Assembly: GCF_019613795.1 (NCBI RefSeq)
Contig: NZ_CP080429.1
Location: forward strand, 525,501 to 589,500
DNA length: 64,000 nucleotides
Reading direction: 5' to 3'
From: Flavobacterium litorale
Lineage (GTDB): Bacteria > Bacteroidota > Bacteroidia > Flavobacteriales > Flavobacteriaceae
Numbering within the stretch: the first letter of the stretch is position 1; each line of letters opens with the position of its first letter. The position numbers and the translations under genes are program-made. This document shows positions 9,050-18,499 of this stretch, in pieces. Under the pieces are notes generated by a model. The model was not told where the DNA came from, did not search any database, and worked only from the letters and a program-made list of their open reading frames with translations.

Positions 9050-9985
9050 TTAGAAATAACGCGGTGAACGGGATACTTTTTTAGGGAAGTTTACATCAAA
9101 TAGCAGCATAATCTCATGCGAAGATGGCGTAGTAACATCCAAATCCGATATAATATGATCATAAGCATATCCAATACGTAAATTCGGAGTAATAGCATAA
9201 TTCACCATCCCCCCAAAACTATCATCCAGTCGGTAAGTAGCCCCAATCTCAAACTTCTCAAAGAACAAGAAGTTCAACGAACCATCAATCGAAGGCGCCA
9301 CATCAAAAGACGACTTCAACATAAACGAAGGCTTCATCTTGGTATTAGGAGAAAGCTGGAATACATACCCCCCCGTTAAGAAGTAGTGCTGGGTTTCCGA
9401 ACCAAACTCATAGGCCGTACCATTATCCGTTACATCAAGGTGTTTGGCCTCAAGCATGTTCGGAACCGATAAAGCTACATAGTAATTATCCGTGTAGTAA
9501 AAGAACCCTGCCCCAACATTAAAATACGTTTCGTTTACGTTCTCGCTAAAAGCAGGATCATCCGGTGCAGGTACAAAACCATTACCAATTTCACTAAAGA
9601 GCCCCACATCGTGGAAGGTAGCCCCTGCCTTTACCCCAAAAGCCAAGCGGTGTTCACCCCCTAGTTTTAGCGTATACGAAAAGTCAGCATAAACATTAGT
9701 TTCCTGAACCGGACCAATCTCATCAACAATAGCCGATAGACCCAGTCCTACATTTTTACCCACAGGTGTGTGGCCCGAGAAAGTACCCGTATTAGGAGCA
9801 CCATCTACATCCACCCACTGGGCACGATATAAAAGTCCGAAGGCAAGATTTTCTTTAGAACCCGCATAGGCTGGGTTAATCACGTTCATGTTGTACATGT
9901 ACTGTGTGTAGTGCGGGTCTTGCTGCGCCGTGGCTTCGCCTATGCCCCAAAGGGCTACTAAGGCGGCTAAGTATAGTTTCTTCAT
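9050..9985 (-). CDS. Type IX secretion system membrane protein, PorP/SprF family
   Basis: A 311-residue outer-membrane beta-barrel. The signal peptide MKKLYLAALVALWGIGEATAQ is followed by the family signature 'QQDPHYTQYMYNMNVINPAYAGSKENLAFGLLYRAQWVDVDGAPNTGTFSGHTPV'. Alternating beta-strands continue to the end ('LRIGYAYDHIISDL...SSHEIMLLFDVNFPK'). In Flavobacterium johnsoniae SprF is needed for surface delivery of the adhesin SprB, and paralogues are usually next to a type B CTD adhesin, as here. Its codons are richer in C-ending forms than those of the housekeeping genes. Confidence 0.92.
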   Translation of the reverse strand: MKKLYLAALVALWGIGEATAQQDPHYTQYMYNMNVINPAYAGSKENLAFGLLYRAQWVDVDGAPNTGTFSGHTPVGKNVGLGLSAIVDEIGPVQETNVYADFSYTLKLGGEHRLAFGVKAGATFHDVGLFSEIGNGFVPAPDDPAFSENVNETYFNVGAGFFYYTDNYYVALSVPNMLEAKHLDVTDNGTAYEFGSETQHYFLTGGYVFQLSPNTKMKPSFMLKSSFDVAPSIDGSLNFLFFEKFEIGATYRLDDSFGGMVNYAITPNLRIGYAYDHIISDLDVTTPSSHEIMLLFDVNFPKKVSRSPRYF

Positions 9986-10311
9986 GTGTGTGTGTTAACT
10001 AAATATTCAATTATTTTTCCCAAAGTTGAAGATACTTAATAAATACAACATACAAGGGTTGTGGGCATTAAATTAACATAAAAATGTTCTGTTGTTGCTT
10101 TTTTCCTTTTTATGTGTTGTATATGGGCTAAGTACTGTTTCTACTCTGGAAAAACAATATAAAACAAGGGGTGTGTAGTTTGTGGTACACGGGTGCATAT
10201 TTGTTTTGCTGTTTCTTGTTTTGTGTTATTGTTGTTTACTATTGAAATAATAAAAGGAAAACCCCCGCCTGTTGCGGCGGGACTTTTTCCTTTTTATAAT
10301 TGTTATAATTT
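9986..10311. other. Intergenic region between the giant adhesin gene and porP/sprF
   Basis: 326 bases. The right end holds the strong terminator of the adhesin gene (10252-10295). The left part is T-rich on the plus strand and should contain the promoter of the PorP-OmpA pair, but I find no clean TAnnTTTG box. No gene is visible. Confidence 0.4.
10252..10295 (-). terminator. Terminator of the 2402-residue adhesin gene
   Basis: CCCGCC/GGCGGG core (10264-10269 with 10276-10281), extended by AAAAGGAAAA/TTTTTCCTTTTT arms, starting 17 bases after the stop codon on the minus strand. It separates the adhesin message from the porP-ompA message. Confidence 0.85.
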
Positions 10312-13300
10312 TTATTCTTCTCGGTTAATGTAAACCCATCCAGTTTTGCTCTCTCCATTGCTACGTTCTATCGAGTAGAAGTACGTACCTGTTGGTAGTT
10401 CATCACCGTCGTTGGTTTGTCCGTGCCACTGGTCGGTGTAAGCGCCGTAGCTGAATACTTCTTTTCCGTAACGGTTGAAGATACTGATTTGGCGTACATC
10501 GAGTGAGGTTAGGTCAAACTTGTCGTTTCTGTCGTCGTTATTGGGCGAGATACCTCTTGGTATCGAGCAGCTTGTATCGAGTACATTAACGGTGGTTCCG
10601 CCTATACATCCGTCTTGTGTGGTTACGGTTACGGTATAGTTTCCTGCGCCGGGTACGGTTACGGTTTGTGTAGTGGCTGTAAAGCCTCCCTCGCCACTCC
10701 ATACGTAGGTTGCGTTGTCTGGGTTGAATGATCCGTCTACGTCCATTATGGTTATCATGTAGTCGCCTCCTTCACAGCCTTCTTCAAACATTACGGCTAT
10801 GGCGTTGGTGTCTTGTGTTACGGCTATACTTTGTACGCTGGTACAAATGCCTACGGTTACGGTTACTTCGTAGGTACCGAAGTTTGTTGGTACAACGCTT
10901 GCGCCGGTGTCGGCTAAGGGTGTTCCGTTAAGGGTCCATGCATAGGTGGCTTCAGCGGTGTTGAAGTTGGCTGGCTCTACGTTGATGGTTACATTGTTTG
11001 CAACGCAGGTGTTGTAGGGTCCGCCTAGACTGAAGGCTGGGCTGTCTATGATGTTGACTACAAAGGTGCTTTCGTCGGTACAGTTGGGTGTGGTACCGGT
11101 TTGTGCGTAGATGTAGAGGGTTTGGGTGCTGGTGATTACATCGCCTGCGCTTAGGGCTGTGCCTGTACCGCCTGGTGCGGTGAAGTAATTGTTATCGGCG
11201 TCTAGGGCTTCTAGTACGTAGCTGTCACATGAGGTGACGTCGGCTAGTACTTGGGCTTCTGGGCTGTCGATTATGGTTACTTCAAAGCTTTCTTCGCCTG
11301 TACAGTTTGGCGTGGTGCCTGTTTCTGCGTATATGTACAGGGTTTGGGTGCTTGTTATGGCGTCGCCTGGGTTTAGCATGGTGCCTGCTCCTCCGGTCTG
11401 GGTGTAGTAGTTTCCTAGGGTTAACGCGGGTAGGGTGTAGCTGTCGCATGCGGTTTGATTGCCTGGTGTGCTTACTTCTGGGCTGTCATTCACGGTTATG
11501 GTAAATGAGCTTTCGTTGGTACAGTCGGCATTGTCGGCTGATACGGCATAGATGTAGATTTCCTGCGTGCTGGTTATCATATCGCCGGCACTTAGGGCTG
11601 CTCCTTGACCGCCTGTTTGGGTAAAGTAGTTTCCTACGGTTAACACGGGTAACTCATAACTGTCGCATACGGTTACGGCTGGTAACGTATCTGGTATTGG
11701 TGTTGGCACTATTGTTACATTAACTGTAGCTGTAGCCTCGCAACCTGTATTATCTATTGTTACTTCATACGCTCCTTCATCGGTTACTGTTAAACTATCT
11801 GATGTTTCTCCATCAATTGGAGCACCATTAAACGTCCATGTATAGGATACATCTGGAGAATTTGGATCGTAATTAGTAGCTGTTATATTTATTGTTCCTG
11901 ATGCGCCTTCGCAGATGAACAGATCGTCTGTAATGTCGAACTCAGGTGTAAGATCCTGTGTAATTATCTGGAACTCTTTTACTTCATTACATAGTGTTAT
12001 GTTATTAGAAATTAGTACATACACTGTTTCTGTAAACTGCTCTACGTTATCGTATATTGGTCCGATTGGAGCATCTCCATTTTCAGCATCTTCTTCCGTA
12101 TCATGATATGTAATGGTGTAGTTTTCTGGGTCAGCAATACCATCAAGGATTAGTGCATCGTTCTGCGAAAGATCGAACGTACCGAAACCACTAGCATCAC
12201 ATATTGTAAGATCTTCTGGATCTCCTACTGTTATCGGATCATAGTATTCTATAATTACTTCAGAGTCTACTGAACAATTGGTGTTCTCAAACAATACTTC
12301 TACAGTATAAGTACCACTTTCTGTTACTGTTAAGGTAGGCTCTGTTTCACCTTCTATTTCTACACCATCTTGGAACCAAGTAAAGTCGTAAACATCTGGA
12401 TCCATTTCTGTATCAAGTACGCGCTCTTCGCCTTCACATACAGCATTTCCGTCTTCTATAACAAGGTCACCACCTAAATCTGGTGCACCGATAGCAAAAC
12501 TACCTCCATCAAGGAATACTGCTGAGTTTACAGCAGAATCGTTATAATCGGCAATTACTAACTTAATATGGTAGGATTCCCCTGGTGTTACTGGTGCAGT
12601 AGCCTGCATTTGTACAGTTTGACCATTGTAACTAATTGATGAAGCATCTGGGTTATCCTGATTGAACTGACCAAAGTATTCTACATTTTGAGAATCACAA
12701 TTTGTGTTATACTGTGAATCTCTAATGTTTACTACTGATACTGGTATAGTGGTATCTGGAATTACTGCAAGGTTATCGCCATCTACTGATGTAGTAGTTC
12801 CTGTAAGAATAAAAGCAAAGGCATCAGAGAATGTACATTGGAATGTACCATACTCATCGGAAGCAAACAAGAAATTAAAGCTTATTTCGTCTATAAACGG
12901 TACAAAATCAAACTCAAGCACTGTTGCATTGTTTAAACTACCTGTATTACCTCCTTCTGCTATAATGTCTGACAAATCATCGTCTCCTGGCCAGGTAGTG
13001 TTATCAGCTGTTGCTGTTCCTGGCATTGGTCCTGGTGCTTCAGTAATACCTCCCGTTGCTAATACAATACCTTCGGAGAATGCAAAATTGCCGTCTTCGG
13101 CATCTGCAAAATAACCGATACTGTTGGATTGACCGAAATCGGAGCCTGAAACAGAGGTTACGTTAGATACGATTGCACAATCTACACCTATAAGTACATC
13201 TTGTACTAACTCTTCTATAGTATACTCCGTATCACTAACTGTAATTGGCGGTACTGGTGTTGTTATACAAATATCAAAGCTTGTTACTTCTGTTATGTTT

Positions 13301-16300
13301 ACAAAGTTTAAGTATACCATTACATAGTAGGTGTTACCTACTGTAAGACCTGTTACGGCTTGGTTAGCATTTCCACAAGAGAGTTGCGTTAAGGCACCAC
13401 AATCGTCACCTTCAAACACTATTTGACTTACAAAAATTCCTCCTTCTATATTGTTGATGTTTATACTGTGCGTTTCAGATTCTGCTACAAACGAATACCA
13501 AACATCGTGGTTTACGGCACCGAATGAGCATGTTTGTGTTACTCCTGAACTTGTTGATCCTGTTAGCGTACCTGATACAAACTCATCACAATCAAAGCTG
13601 TCATTTACGGGTACATCAATAGCATCTTCACAATTATCATTATCCACTGCGGTTACAAACAGGAATGGCCCCGACCAGTAACTCAAGTCGTCGTCACCAC
13701 AATCTGCACGTACATAATATTCATATGCCGTAGATGGCTCTAGTGTTTCATCAGTATAAGGTGGTGCATCTGTTACTACGGTACCTGCTTCCGTTGGTTC
13801 TCCTAATCCTGGTGCTTGTATTGCAACTTCCCACTGGGTTTCTGTTCCAGCTGGAATCCAGTCAAGTTGTGCAGAAGTAGTGGTTGTACTTAAAACAGTT
13901 AAATCTGTGGGTTCTGGACATGTTGGTATATCTTGAATAATTACATTATCAACAAGAAGTCTCCATCCAAAAGAGCCGCCACTTGGCGCATGCCATGCAA
14001 TATTTACAGGTCCGTTAATTAATGTACCTCCTGCATCTTCCAAATTCACAACATACTCCACATAATCAGTATTGGTATACGTAGCAAGTGGGATAAGTTC
14101 TATAGTAAATTCTGTAAGAGCAGTACCTGTTGTAGATGCTAATACTTCGAAATCATTCGGTGAGAACGATGATTGCACTTTTTGACGGAATCGTAAACGT
14201 TGGTTACCTGTTAGTAATATGGTTGGAGAAATTAACCAATCATCATCACCGTTATTAAATCCTGTATCTAGTACTGCAGATTCATCACCTTCGAATGGGT
14301 CAGAGGTATAATCCATATTCCATTCGTTAGGAGCCCCCTCTACATTTACCGTTAACCAACAACTTTGCGAGTCAGAATCTGAATTGAAGCCTTCAAAGAA
14401 AGGCACTGTAAACGGATCGCAAGCGGTAGTAAACTCTATTGGCCCTACCCAGTTGCTTAAATCATCTACACCACAATTGGCACGTAAATATACTTCGTAT
14501 ACCGTGTTTTCTGTCAATCCTGTTTCTGTATGTTCAGGATCTCCTGTTACAGCTGTTCCTGGTACTGTAGGCTCACCTGTTCCTGGTGCTTGTACTACAA
14601 TTTCCCACGCTGTTTCAAGGAAGCCTGCTGTCCAAGAAAAATCTGCTGAAGTATTGGTGGCACTTATAAATGCAAAATCTGTTGGGTCTGGACATGATGG
14701 TATATCTTCAACAATTACATTATCAACGTACAATCTCCATCCAAAAGAACCTCCACTTGGCATATGCCATGCAATGTTTACATTACCTGTTATAGGTGTA
14801 TTAGTATCGTCTACAAGGTTAACTATATATTCTACATACTCTGTATTAGTATAGGTAGCAAGTGGTATAAGTTCTAAAGTAAAGTTAGCAACATCACTAC
14901 CTGTTGTAGATAGTAGCACTTCAAAATCATTTGGTGAGAAAGCAGATTCTATTCTTTGATGGAATTTCAATCTTTGGTTACCTGTTAATATTATGGTTGG
15001 CGAAATTAACCAATCATCATCAACATTGTTAAATCCTGAACTCATTGCTGCCGATTGGTCACCTTCAAATGCATTTAAGCCATAATCCATATCCCATTCA
15101 TTAAAAGGTCCCTCTACATCTACTGTTAACCAACAATTTTGCGAGTCAGAATCGGAGTTAAAACCTTCAAAGAACGGTACTGGGAATGCCTCACAGGCTG
15201 TAGAGAATTCAAATGGTCCTACCCAGTTGCTCAAATCATCTACACCACAATTGGCACGAATATAATACTCGTAGGCTGTATTGGGTGTTAAAGCAACATT
15301 ATCCGCTGTAGTTTCGGTAGCCGTAAATTCAGGTACGCCACCCGTTATAGCTTCACCAGCTACTGTTGGCTCACCTGCTCCAGGTGCTTGTACTACAATT
15401 TCCCAATCTGTTTCAAGGAAACCTGCTGTCCAAGATAAATCTACAGCAGTAGGCTGGAAGTTACCTGCCGTTAAGTCAGTAGGATCAGGACATGATGGTA
15501 TATCTTCTACAATTACATTGTCAATAAATAAACGCCACCCATCTATTCCATCACTTGGTATATGCCATGCAATATTTACGTCGCCTGTTATTGGTACTCC
15601 ACCACCATCTACAATATTTATAACATATTCCACGTAGGTTACATTATCATATTCCGCAAGAGGAAGTAATGTAATGGTGAAGTCAGCAGGATCGGCTCCT
15701 GTTGTAGACACCAATACTTCAAACTCGTTTGGCTCAAATGATGATTGTACTCTTTGATGAAATTTCAGCCTTTGGTTACCTGTTAAGGTAAGCGTTGGCG
15801 AAATTAACCAATCGTCGTTATTACCGAAGTTGAAATCGGTAGTTATTGCTGCCGACTGATCGCCTTCAAATGGAACAAAGGCATAATCCATATTCCATAC
15901 ATCGCCATCATCATTAAGATTAAGAACGGTCCAACATAATTGCGTTGGAGAGTCGGAATTAAAGCCTTCAAAGAAAGGAACGGTGAACGCGCCACAGGCT
16001 GTACCAAATTGGTATGGTCCTGACCATGCACTAAAGTTACCATCGTTACAATCAGCTCTTACATAGTACTCGTATAAAGTAGACTCTGTAAGTCCGTCAG
16101 CAAGGTAATTAACATTTGTACCTACAGTAGTACCAGCTCCTGCTGGAATACCTGTACCTGCAGTTTGCACCACTACTTCCCATGAGGTAGCACCACTTGG
16201 ATTTGTCCAAGATAAGTTTGCGCTTGTTTGTGTAATACTTGTTGTAGGCTCGCCTACTGGAGGCGCACAAAATACTTGTTGTATGGTTAGGGTATACGGT

Positions 16301-17520
16301 GTGGTTTGCGGTGAAGCCCATGTAGAGATAACAATATAATACGTTTCTCCAGCGGTTACTACAAATTCAGGTACCGAAACATCGTTACCTGCAAAACCGC
16401 CCACACCGCCACCTACACAATTTACACCAATATCGGCACAATCGTCATAGATAAACATACCTGAGTAAGCACCGTTATTGGTCATATCAATACTAATAGT
16501 GCCATCAGCAGCAGCTGTGTACTCGTACACTACATCGTCACCATTTAGATAACCAAATGTACTACCACAATCAGTACCAGGACTACCACTATAGTCATCA
16601 TCATAGCCACTAGTATTATCTGTTGTTGAATACGGTAAGTCTGTAACCTCAATAGCAGCTTCACAAGTGGCTCCTAAGGCTACAGTACTAAACAGGAATG
16701 GACCAACCCATTCGCTGGTTCCGCCATCATCACATAACGCACGTAAATAGTACTTATAGTCTGTGTTTTCTGCAAGCGGAGTACCGCTTTCTGTTTGCGT
16801 TGCTGTGTAAGGCGAATCGCCATTATAAGTAATACCAGTTCCATCTGGTATCTCAGCAGCTCCTAAGATTTCAATTTCCCAAGAAGTAGCACCTCCTGGA
16901 TTATTCCAGCTAAGCTCTGCCTCATCAATACCTGGAGCAGCAGCAAGATCAGTAGGATCCAGACATTGCTCTACAACGCTAACGTTATCTATTAACCAAC
17001 GATCGCCATTATCACCTGCCATTACAAAGGCAACATGAACATCCTGAGCTTCAAAACCCACAATTGGCACTACTACTTCGGTATATACCGTTTGCGCAGG
17101 GTTAATTTCAAGTTCAGTAAATTCTTGAAGCAATGTGTAACCAGCAAGATCTGTAGGATCGCCATCAGTTACTAATACGCGGTAAAGCGTTCCGTCGTCT
17201 CCACCTATGGTAAGACGAGAAAAGAAACGCACCTCAGCATTTGGAGGAACGTTAAATTGTGGTGTTATTAACCAATCTTCAGGAATTCCAACAGCCACGT
17301 TCTCTCTGTTAACGTAGGCTGCATGAGCCCCTTCATAAGAAGGCTGGGGGTTAACGCCAAGAGCCTGCTGCCAAGTTTGAGCAGGTCCAATACCGTTATC
17401 ATCTATTGTCCAATCCGTAGGGGGGAATACACCTGTGGTGTCAAACCCCTCCTCTGCTAGCTGCGCAAAGGTGTAAAAGGATGATAATAGCATGAAAAAC
17501 ATTAGGGTAATTTTTTTCAT
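10312..17520 (-). CDS. Giant multidomain adhesin, T9SS type B (gliding motility-associated C-terminal domain)
   Basis: A protein of 2402 residues with the signal peptide MKKITLMFFMLLSSFYTFAQ. Reading N to C: a first choice-of-anchor J (cleaved adhesin) domain (about 20-190) and fibronectin III; a PPC-like beta domain; three near-identical J-FN3 cassettes ('VPFFEGFNSDS...CW' ... 'NWVGPFEFSTAC'); a second PPC-like domain; a choice-of-anchor L domain (about 1430-1700, 'SDFGQSN..GYF'); Ig/PKD-like domains; three 75-residue 'CDSY.LP.LT.GNY' repeats (about 1943-2163); and a type B CTD ('SPNNDDRNDKFDL...ISIFNRYGKEV....WHGQTNDGDELPTGTYFYSI....GWVYINREE'). It is predicted to be a T9SS-exported surface adhesin, perhaps used in gliding or attachment. 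Base composition changes sharply near 11,690. Confidence 0.93.
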   Translation of the reverse strand: MKKITLMFFMLLSSFYTFAQLAEEGFDTTGVFPPTDWTIDDNGIGPAQTWQQALGVNPQPSYEGAHAAYVNRENVAVGIPEDWLITPQFNVPPNAEVRFFSRLTIGGDDGTLYRVLVTDGDPTDLAGYTLLQEFTELEINPAQTVYTEVVVPIVGFEAQDVHVAFVMAGDNGDRWLIDNVSVVEQCLDPTDLAAAPGIDEAELSWNNPGGATSWEIEILGAAEIPDGTGITYNGDSPYTATQTESGTPLAENTDYKYYLRALCDDGGTSEWVGPFLFSTVALGATCEAAIEVTDLPYSTTDNTSGYDDDYSGSPGTDCGSTFGYLNGDDVVYEYTAAADGTISIDMTNNGAYSGMFIYDDCADIGVNCVGGGVGGFAGNDVSVPEFVVTAGETYYIVISTWASPQTTPYTLTIQQVFCAPPVGEPTTSITQTSANLSWTNPSGATSWEVVVQTAGTGIPAGAGTTVGTNVNYLADGLTESTLYEYYVRADCNDGNFSAWSGPYQFGTACGAFTVPFFEGFNSDSPTQLCWTVLNLNDDGDVWNMDYAFVPFEGDQSAAITTDFNFGNNDDWLISPTLTLTGNQRLKFHQRVQSSFEPNEFEVLVSTTGADPADFTITLLPLAEYDNVTYVEYVINIVDGGGVPITGDVNIAWHIPSDGIDGWRLFIDNVIVEDIPSCPDPTDLTAGNFQPTAVDLSWTAGFLETDWEIVVQAPGAGEPTVAGEAITGGVPEFTATETTADNVALTPNTAYEYYIRANCGVDDLSNWVGPFEFSTACEAFPVPFFEGFNSDSDSQNCWLTVDVEGPFNEWDMDYGLNAFEGDQSAAMSSGFNNVDDDWLISPTIILTGNQRLKFHQRIESAFSPNDFEVLLSTTGSDVANFTLELIPLATYTNTEYVEYIVNLVDDTNTPITGNVNIAWHMPSGGSFGWRLYVDNVIVEDIPSCPDPTDFAFISATNTSADFSWTAGFLETAWEIVVQAPGTGEPTVPGTAVTGDPEHTETGLTENTVYEVYLRANCGVDDLSNWVGPIEFTTACDPFTVPFFEGFNSDSDSQSCWLTVNVEGAPNEWNMDYTSDPFEGDESAVLDTGFNNGDDDWLISPTILLTGNQRLRFRQKVQSSFSPNDFEVLASTTGTALTEFTIELIPLATYTNTDYVEYVVNLEDAGGTLINGPVNIAWHAPSGGSFGWRLLVDNVIIQDIPTCPEPTDLTVLSTTTTSAQLDWIPAGTETQWEVAIQAPGLGEPTEAGTVVTDAPPYTDETLEPSTAYEYYVRADCGDDDLSYWSGPFLFVTAVDNDNCEDAIDVPVNDSFDCDEFVSGTLTGSTSSGVTQTCSFGAVNHDVWYSFVAESETHSININNIEGGIFVSQIVFEGDDCGALTQLSCGNANQAVTGLTVGNTYYVMVYLNFVNITEVTSFDICITTPVPPITVSDTEYTIEELVQDVLIGVDCAIVSNVTSVSGSDFGQSNSIGYFADAEDGNFAFSEGIVLATGGITEAPGPMPGTATADNTTWPGDDDLSDIIAEGGNTGSLNNATVLEFDFVPFIDEISFNFLFASDEYGTFQCTFSDAFAFILTGTTTSVDGDNLAVIPDTTIPVSVVNIRDSQYNTNCDSQNVEYFGQFNQDNPDASSISYNGQTVQMQATAPVTPGESYHIKLVIADYNDSAVNSAVFLDGGSFAIGAPDLGGDLVIEDGNAVCEGEERVLDTEMDPDVYDFTWFQDGVEIEGETEPTLTVTESGTYTVEVLFENTNCSVDSEVIIEYYDPITVGDPEDLTICDASGFGTFDLSQNDALILDGIADPENYTITYHDTEEDAENGDAPIGPIYDNVEQFTETVYVLISNNITLCNEVKEFQIITQDLTPEFDITDDLFICEGASGTINITATNYDPNSPDVSYTWTFNGAPIDGETSDSLTVTDEGAYEVTIDNTGCEATATVNVTIVPTPIPDTLPAVTVCDSYELPVLTVGNYFTQTGGQGAALSAGDMITSTQEIYIYAVSADNADCTNESSFTITVNDSPEVSTPGNQTACDSYTLPALTLGNYYTQTGGAGTMLNPGDAITSTQTLYIYAETGTTPNCTGEESFEVTIIDSPEAQVLADVTSCDSYVLEALDADNNYFTAPGGTGTALSAGDVITSTQTLYIYAQTGTTPNCTDESTFVVNIIDSPAFSLGGPYNTCVANNVTINVEPANFNTAEATYAWTLNGTPLADTGASVVPTNFGTYEVTVTVGICTSVQSIAVTQDTNAIAVMFEEGCEGGDYMITIMDVDGSFNPDNATYVWSGEGGFTATTQTVTVPGAGNYTVTVTTQDGCIGGTTVNVLDTSCSIPRGISPNNDDRNDKFDLTSLDVRQISIFNRYGKEVFSYGAYTDQWHGQTNDGDELPTGTYFYSIERSNGESKTGWVYINREE
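11030..11690 (-). repeat. Three tandem repeats of about 75 residues in the adhesin gene
   Basis: Each unit starts with CDSY and ends with a short 'F.V.I.DSP' segment, with internal 'GNY(F/Y)TQTGG.G..L..GD.ITSTQ..YIYA'. The repeat family is the one present 17 times in the 2998-residue adhesin at 51.7-60.7 kb. The G+C content here is about 60% (hand count of 11341-11400: 36/60). Confidence 0.85.
13640..15976 (-). repeat. Three direct repeats of about 780 bp (J-FN3 cassettes)
   Basis: The coding sequence for 'VPFFEGFNSDS' recurs at about 14,385, 15,170 and 15,965. Each copy is followed by the same order of motifs: DDWLISPT, LTGNQRL, WHxPS, VDNVI and a fibronectin III domain. Stretches such as the 'CCTACCCAGTTGCT.AAATC' segment near 14,445 and 15,220 are almost identical in DNA. 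Boundaries are approximate. Confidence 0.75.
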
Positions 17521-17590
17521 AGAAATTTACATTTAAGTAGTTTATGTTTAAGAATCGAAAATTAAAGAAAAAAAATCAATCATTAAGTAT

Positions 17591-17598
17591 CAAAATTA
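17591..17598 (-). promoter_or_regulatory. Possible -7 box of the giant adhesin gene
   Basis: TAATTTTG on the minus strand matches TAnnTTTG and lies 70 bases upstream of the ATG at 17520. A second match occurs at 17628-17635. No -33 TTG at the right spacing was found for either. Confidence 0.35.
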
Positions 17599-17719
17599 TA
17601 CATTATTTAATTTTTTCTTAAAAAAAACAAAATTATTGCTATTTGTTAGGAATATAAATATGTTTTGGCTTTTGTTACAACACACAATAATAAGGCTTCG
17701 TTTAATTGAATACTCTTTA

Positions 17720-17727
17720 TATATTTG
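17720..17727 (+). promoter_or_regulatory. -7 promoter box of lpxH
   Basis: TATATTTG matches TAnnTTTG, 19 bases before the lpxH ATG. Confidence 0.4.
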
Positions 17728-17746
17728 ACCTCTTATTGTATAGTAT

Positions 17747-18499
17747 ATGACTCCAAATAAAAAAATATATTTTGCATCCGACCAGCATTTTGGTGCACCA
17801 ACACGACAAAAGAGCCTACCAAGAGAGCAAAAATTTGTTGCTTGGCTGGATGAGATTAAAGAGGATGCAGAAGCTGTTTTTTTGTTGGGCGACCTGTTTG
17901 ATTTTTGGTTTGAATACAAAACGGTAATACCTAGAGGTTTTATTAGAGTATTTGGCAAGCTAGCAGAATTGAGGGATGCAGGCATACCTATTTATTTTTT
18001 TATAGGAAACCATGATTTGTGGATGGATGATTATTTTGAGAAAGAATTAGACATCCCTGTATATCGCCGCCCGAAAGAATTTAGTTTTAATAACAAATTG
18101 TTTCTTATTGGGCATGGTGATGGTTTGGGTCCTGGCGATAAAGGATACAAGCGAATGAAAAAAGTTTTTACCAACCCATTTGCCAAATGGCTTTTTAGGT
18201 GGTTGCATCCTGATATTGGTGTAAAGTTGGGACAATACCTATCTGTTAAAAACAAGTTAATATCTGGCGATGAGGACGTGAAGTTTTTGGGTGAAGATAA
18301 CGAGTGGCTTGTACTATACAGCAAACGCAAATTAGAAAGTAAACACTATGATTATTTTGTGTTTGGACACCGCCATTTACCCATGACGATTGAAGTAGGC
18401 AAAAACGCCAAATACATTAATTTGGGCGACTGGATAGGCTACTTTACCTACGGTGTTTTTGATGGTAAGAATTTTGAGCTAAAAGAGTATAAAAGCTAA
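17747..18499 (+). CDS. lpxH: UDP-2,3-diacylglucosamine diphosphatase LpxH
   Basis: A 250-residue calcineurin-like metallophosphoesterase that hydrolyses UDP-2,3-diacylglucosamine to lipid X and UMP in lipid A synthesis. All metal-binding motifs are visible: SDQHFG (11-16), GDLFDFW (48-54), GNHD (87-90), GHGD (122-125) and GHRH (207-210). The loop 'GDGLGPGDKGYKRMKKVFTNPFAKWLFRWLHPDIG' is the helical insertion that marks LpxH against other phosphoesterases. The start ATG follows a -7 box. It converges with, and overlaps by 4 bases, the next minus-strand gene. Confidence 0.92.
   Translation: MTPNKKIYFASDQHFGAPTRQKSLPREQKFVAWLDEIKEDAEAVFLLGDLFDFWFEYKTVIPRGFIRVFGKLAELRDAGIPIYFFIGNHDLWMDDYFEKELDIPVYRRPKEFSFNNKLFLIGHGDGLGPGDKGYKRMKKVFTNPFAKWLFRWLHPDIGVKLGQYLSVKNKLISGDEDVKFLGEDNEWLVLYSKRKLESKHYDYFVFGHRHLPMTIEVGKNAKYINLGDWIGYFTYGVFDGKNFELKEYKS

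Noticed and set aside
11030..11690. Regularly spaced repeats of about 220 bp that could be mistaken for a CRISPR-like array.
   Set aside because: The period is too long, the units encode a continuous protein, and there are no conserved short direct repeats with unique spacers or cas genes.
17596..17985. A minus-strand frame of 129 residues covering the lpxH start.
   Set aside because: lpxH is certain here; the frame is the antisense reading with no family features and crosses the intergenic promoter.
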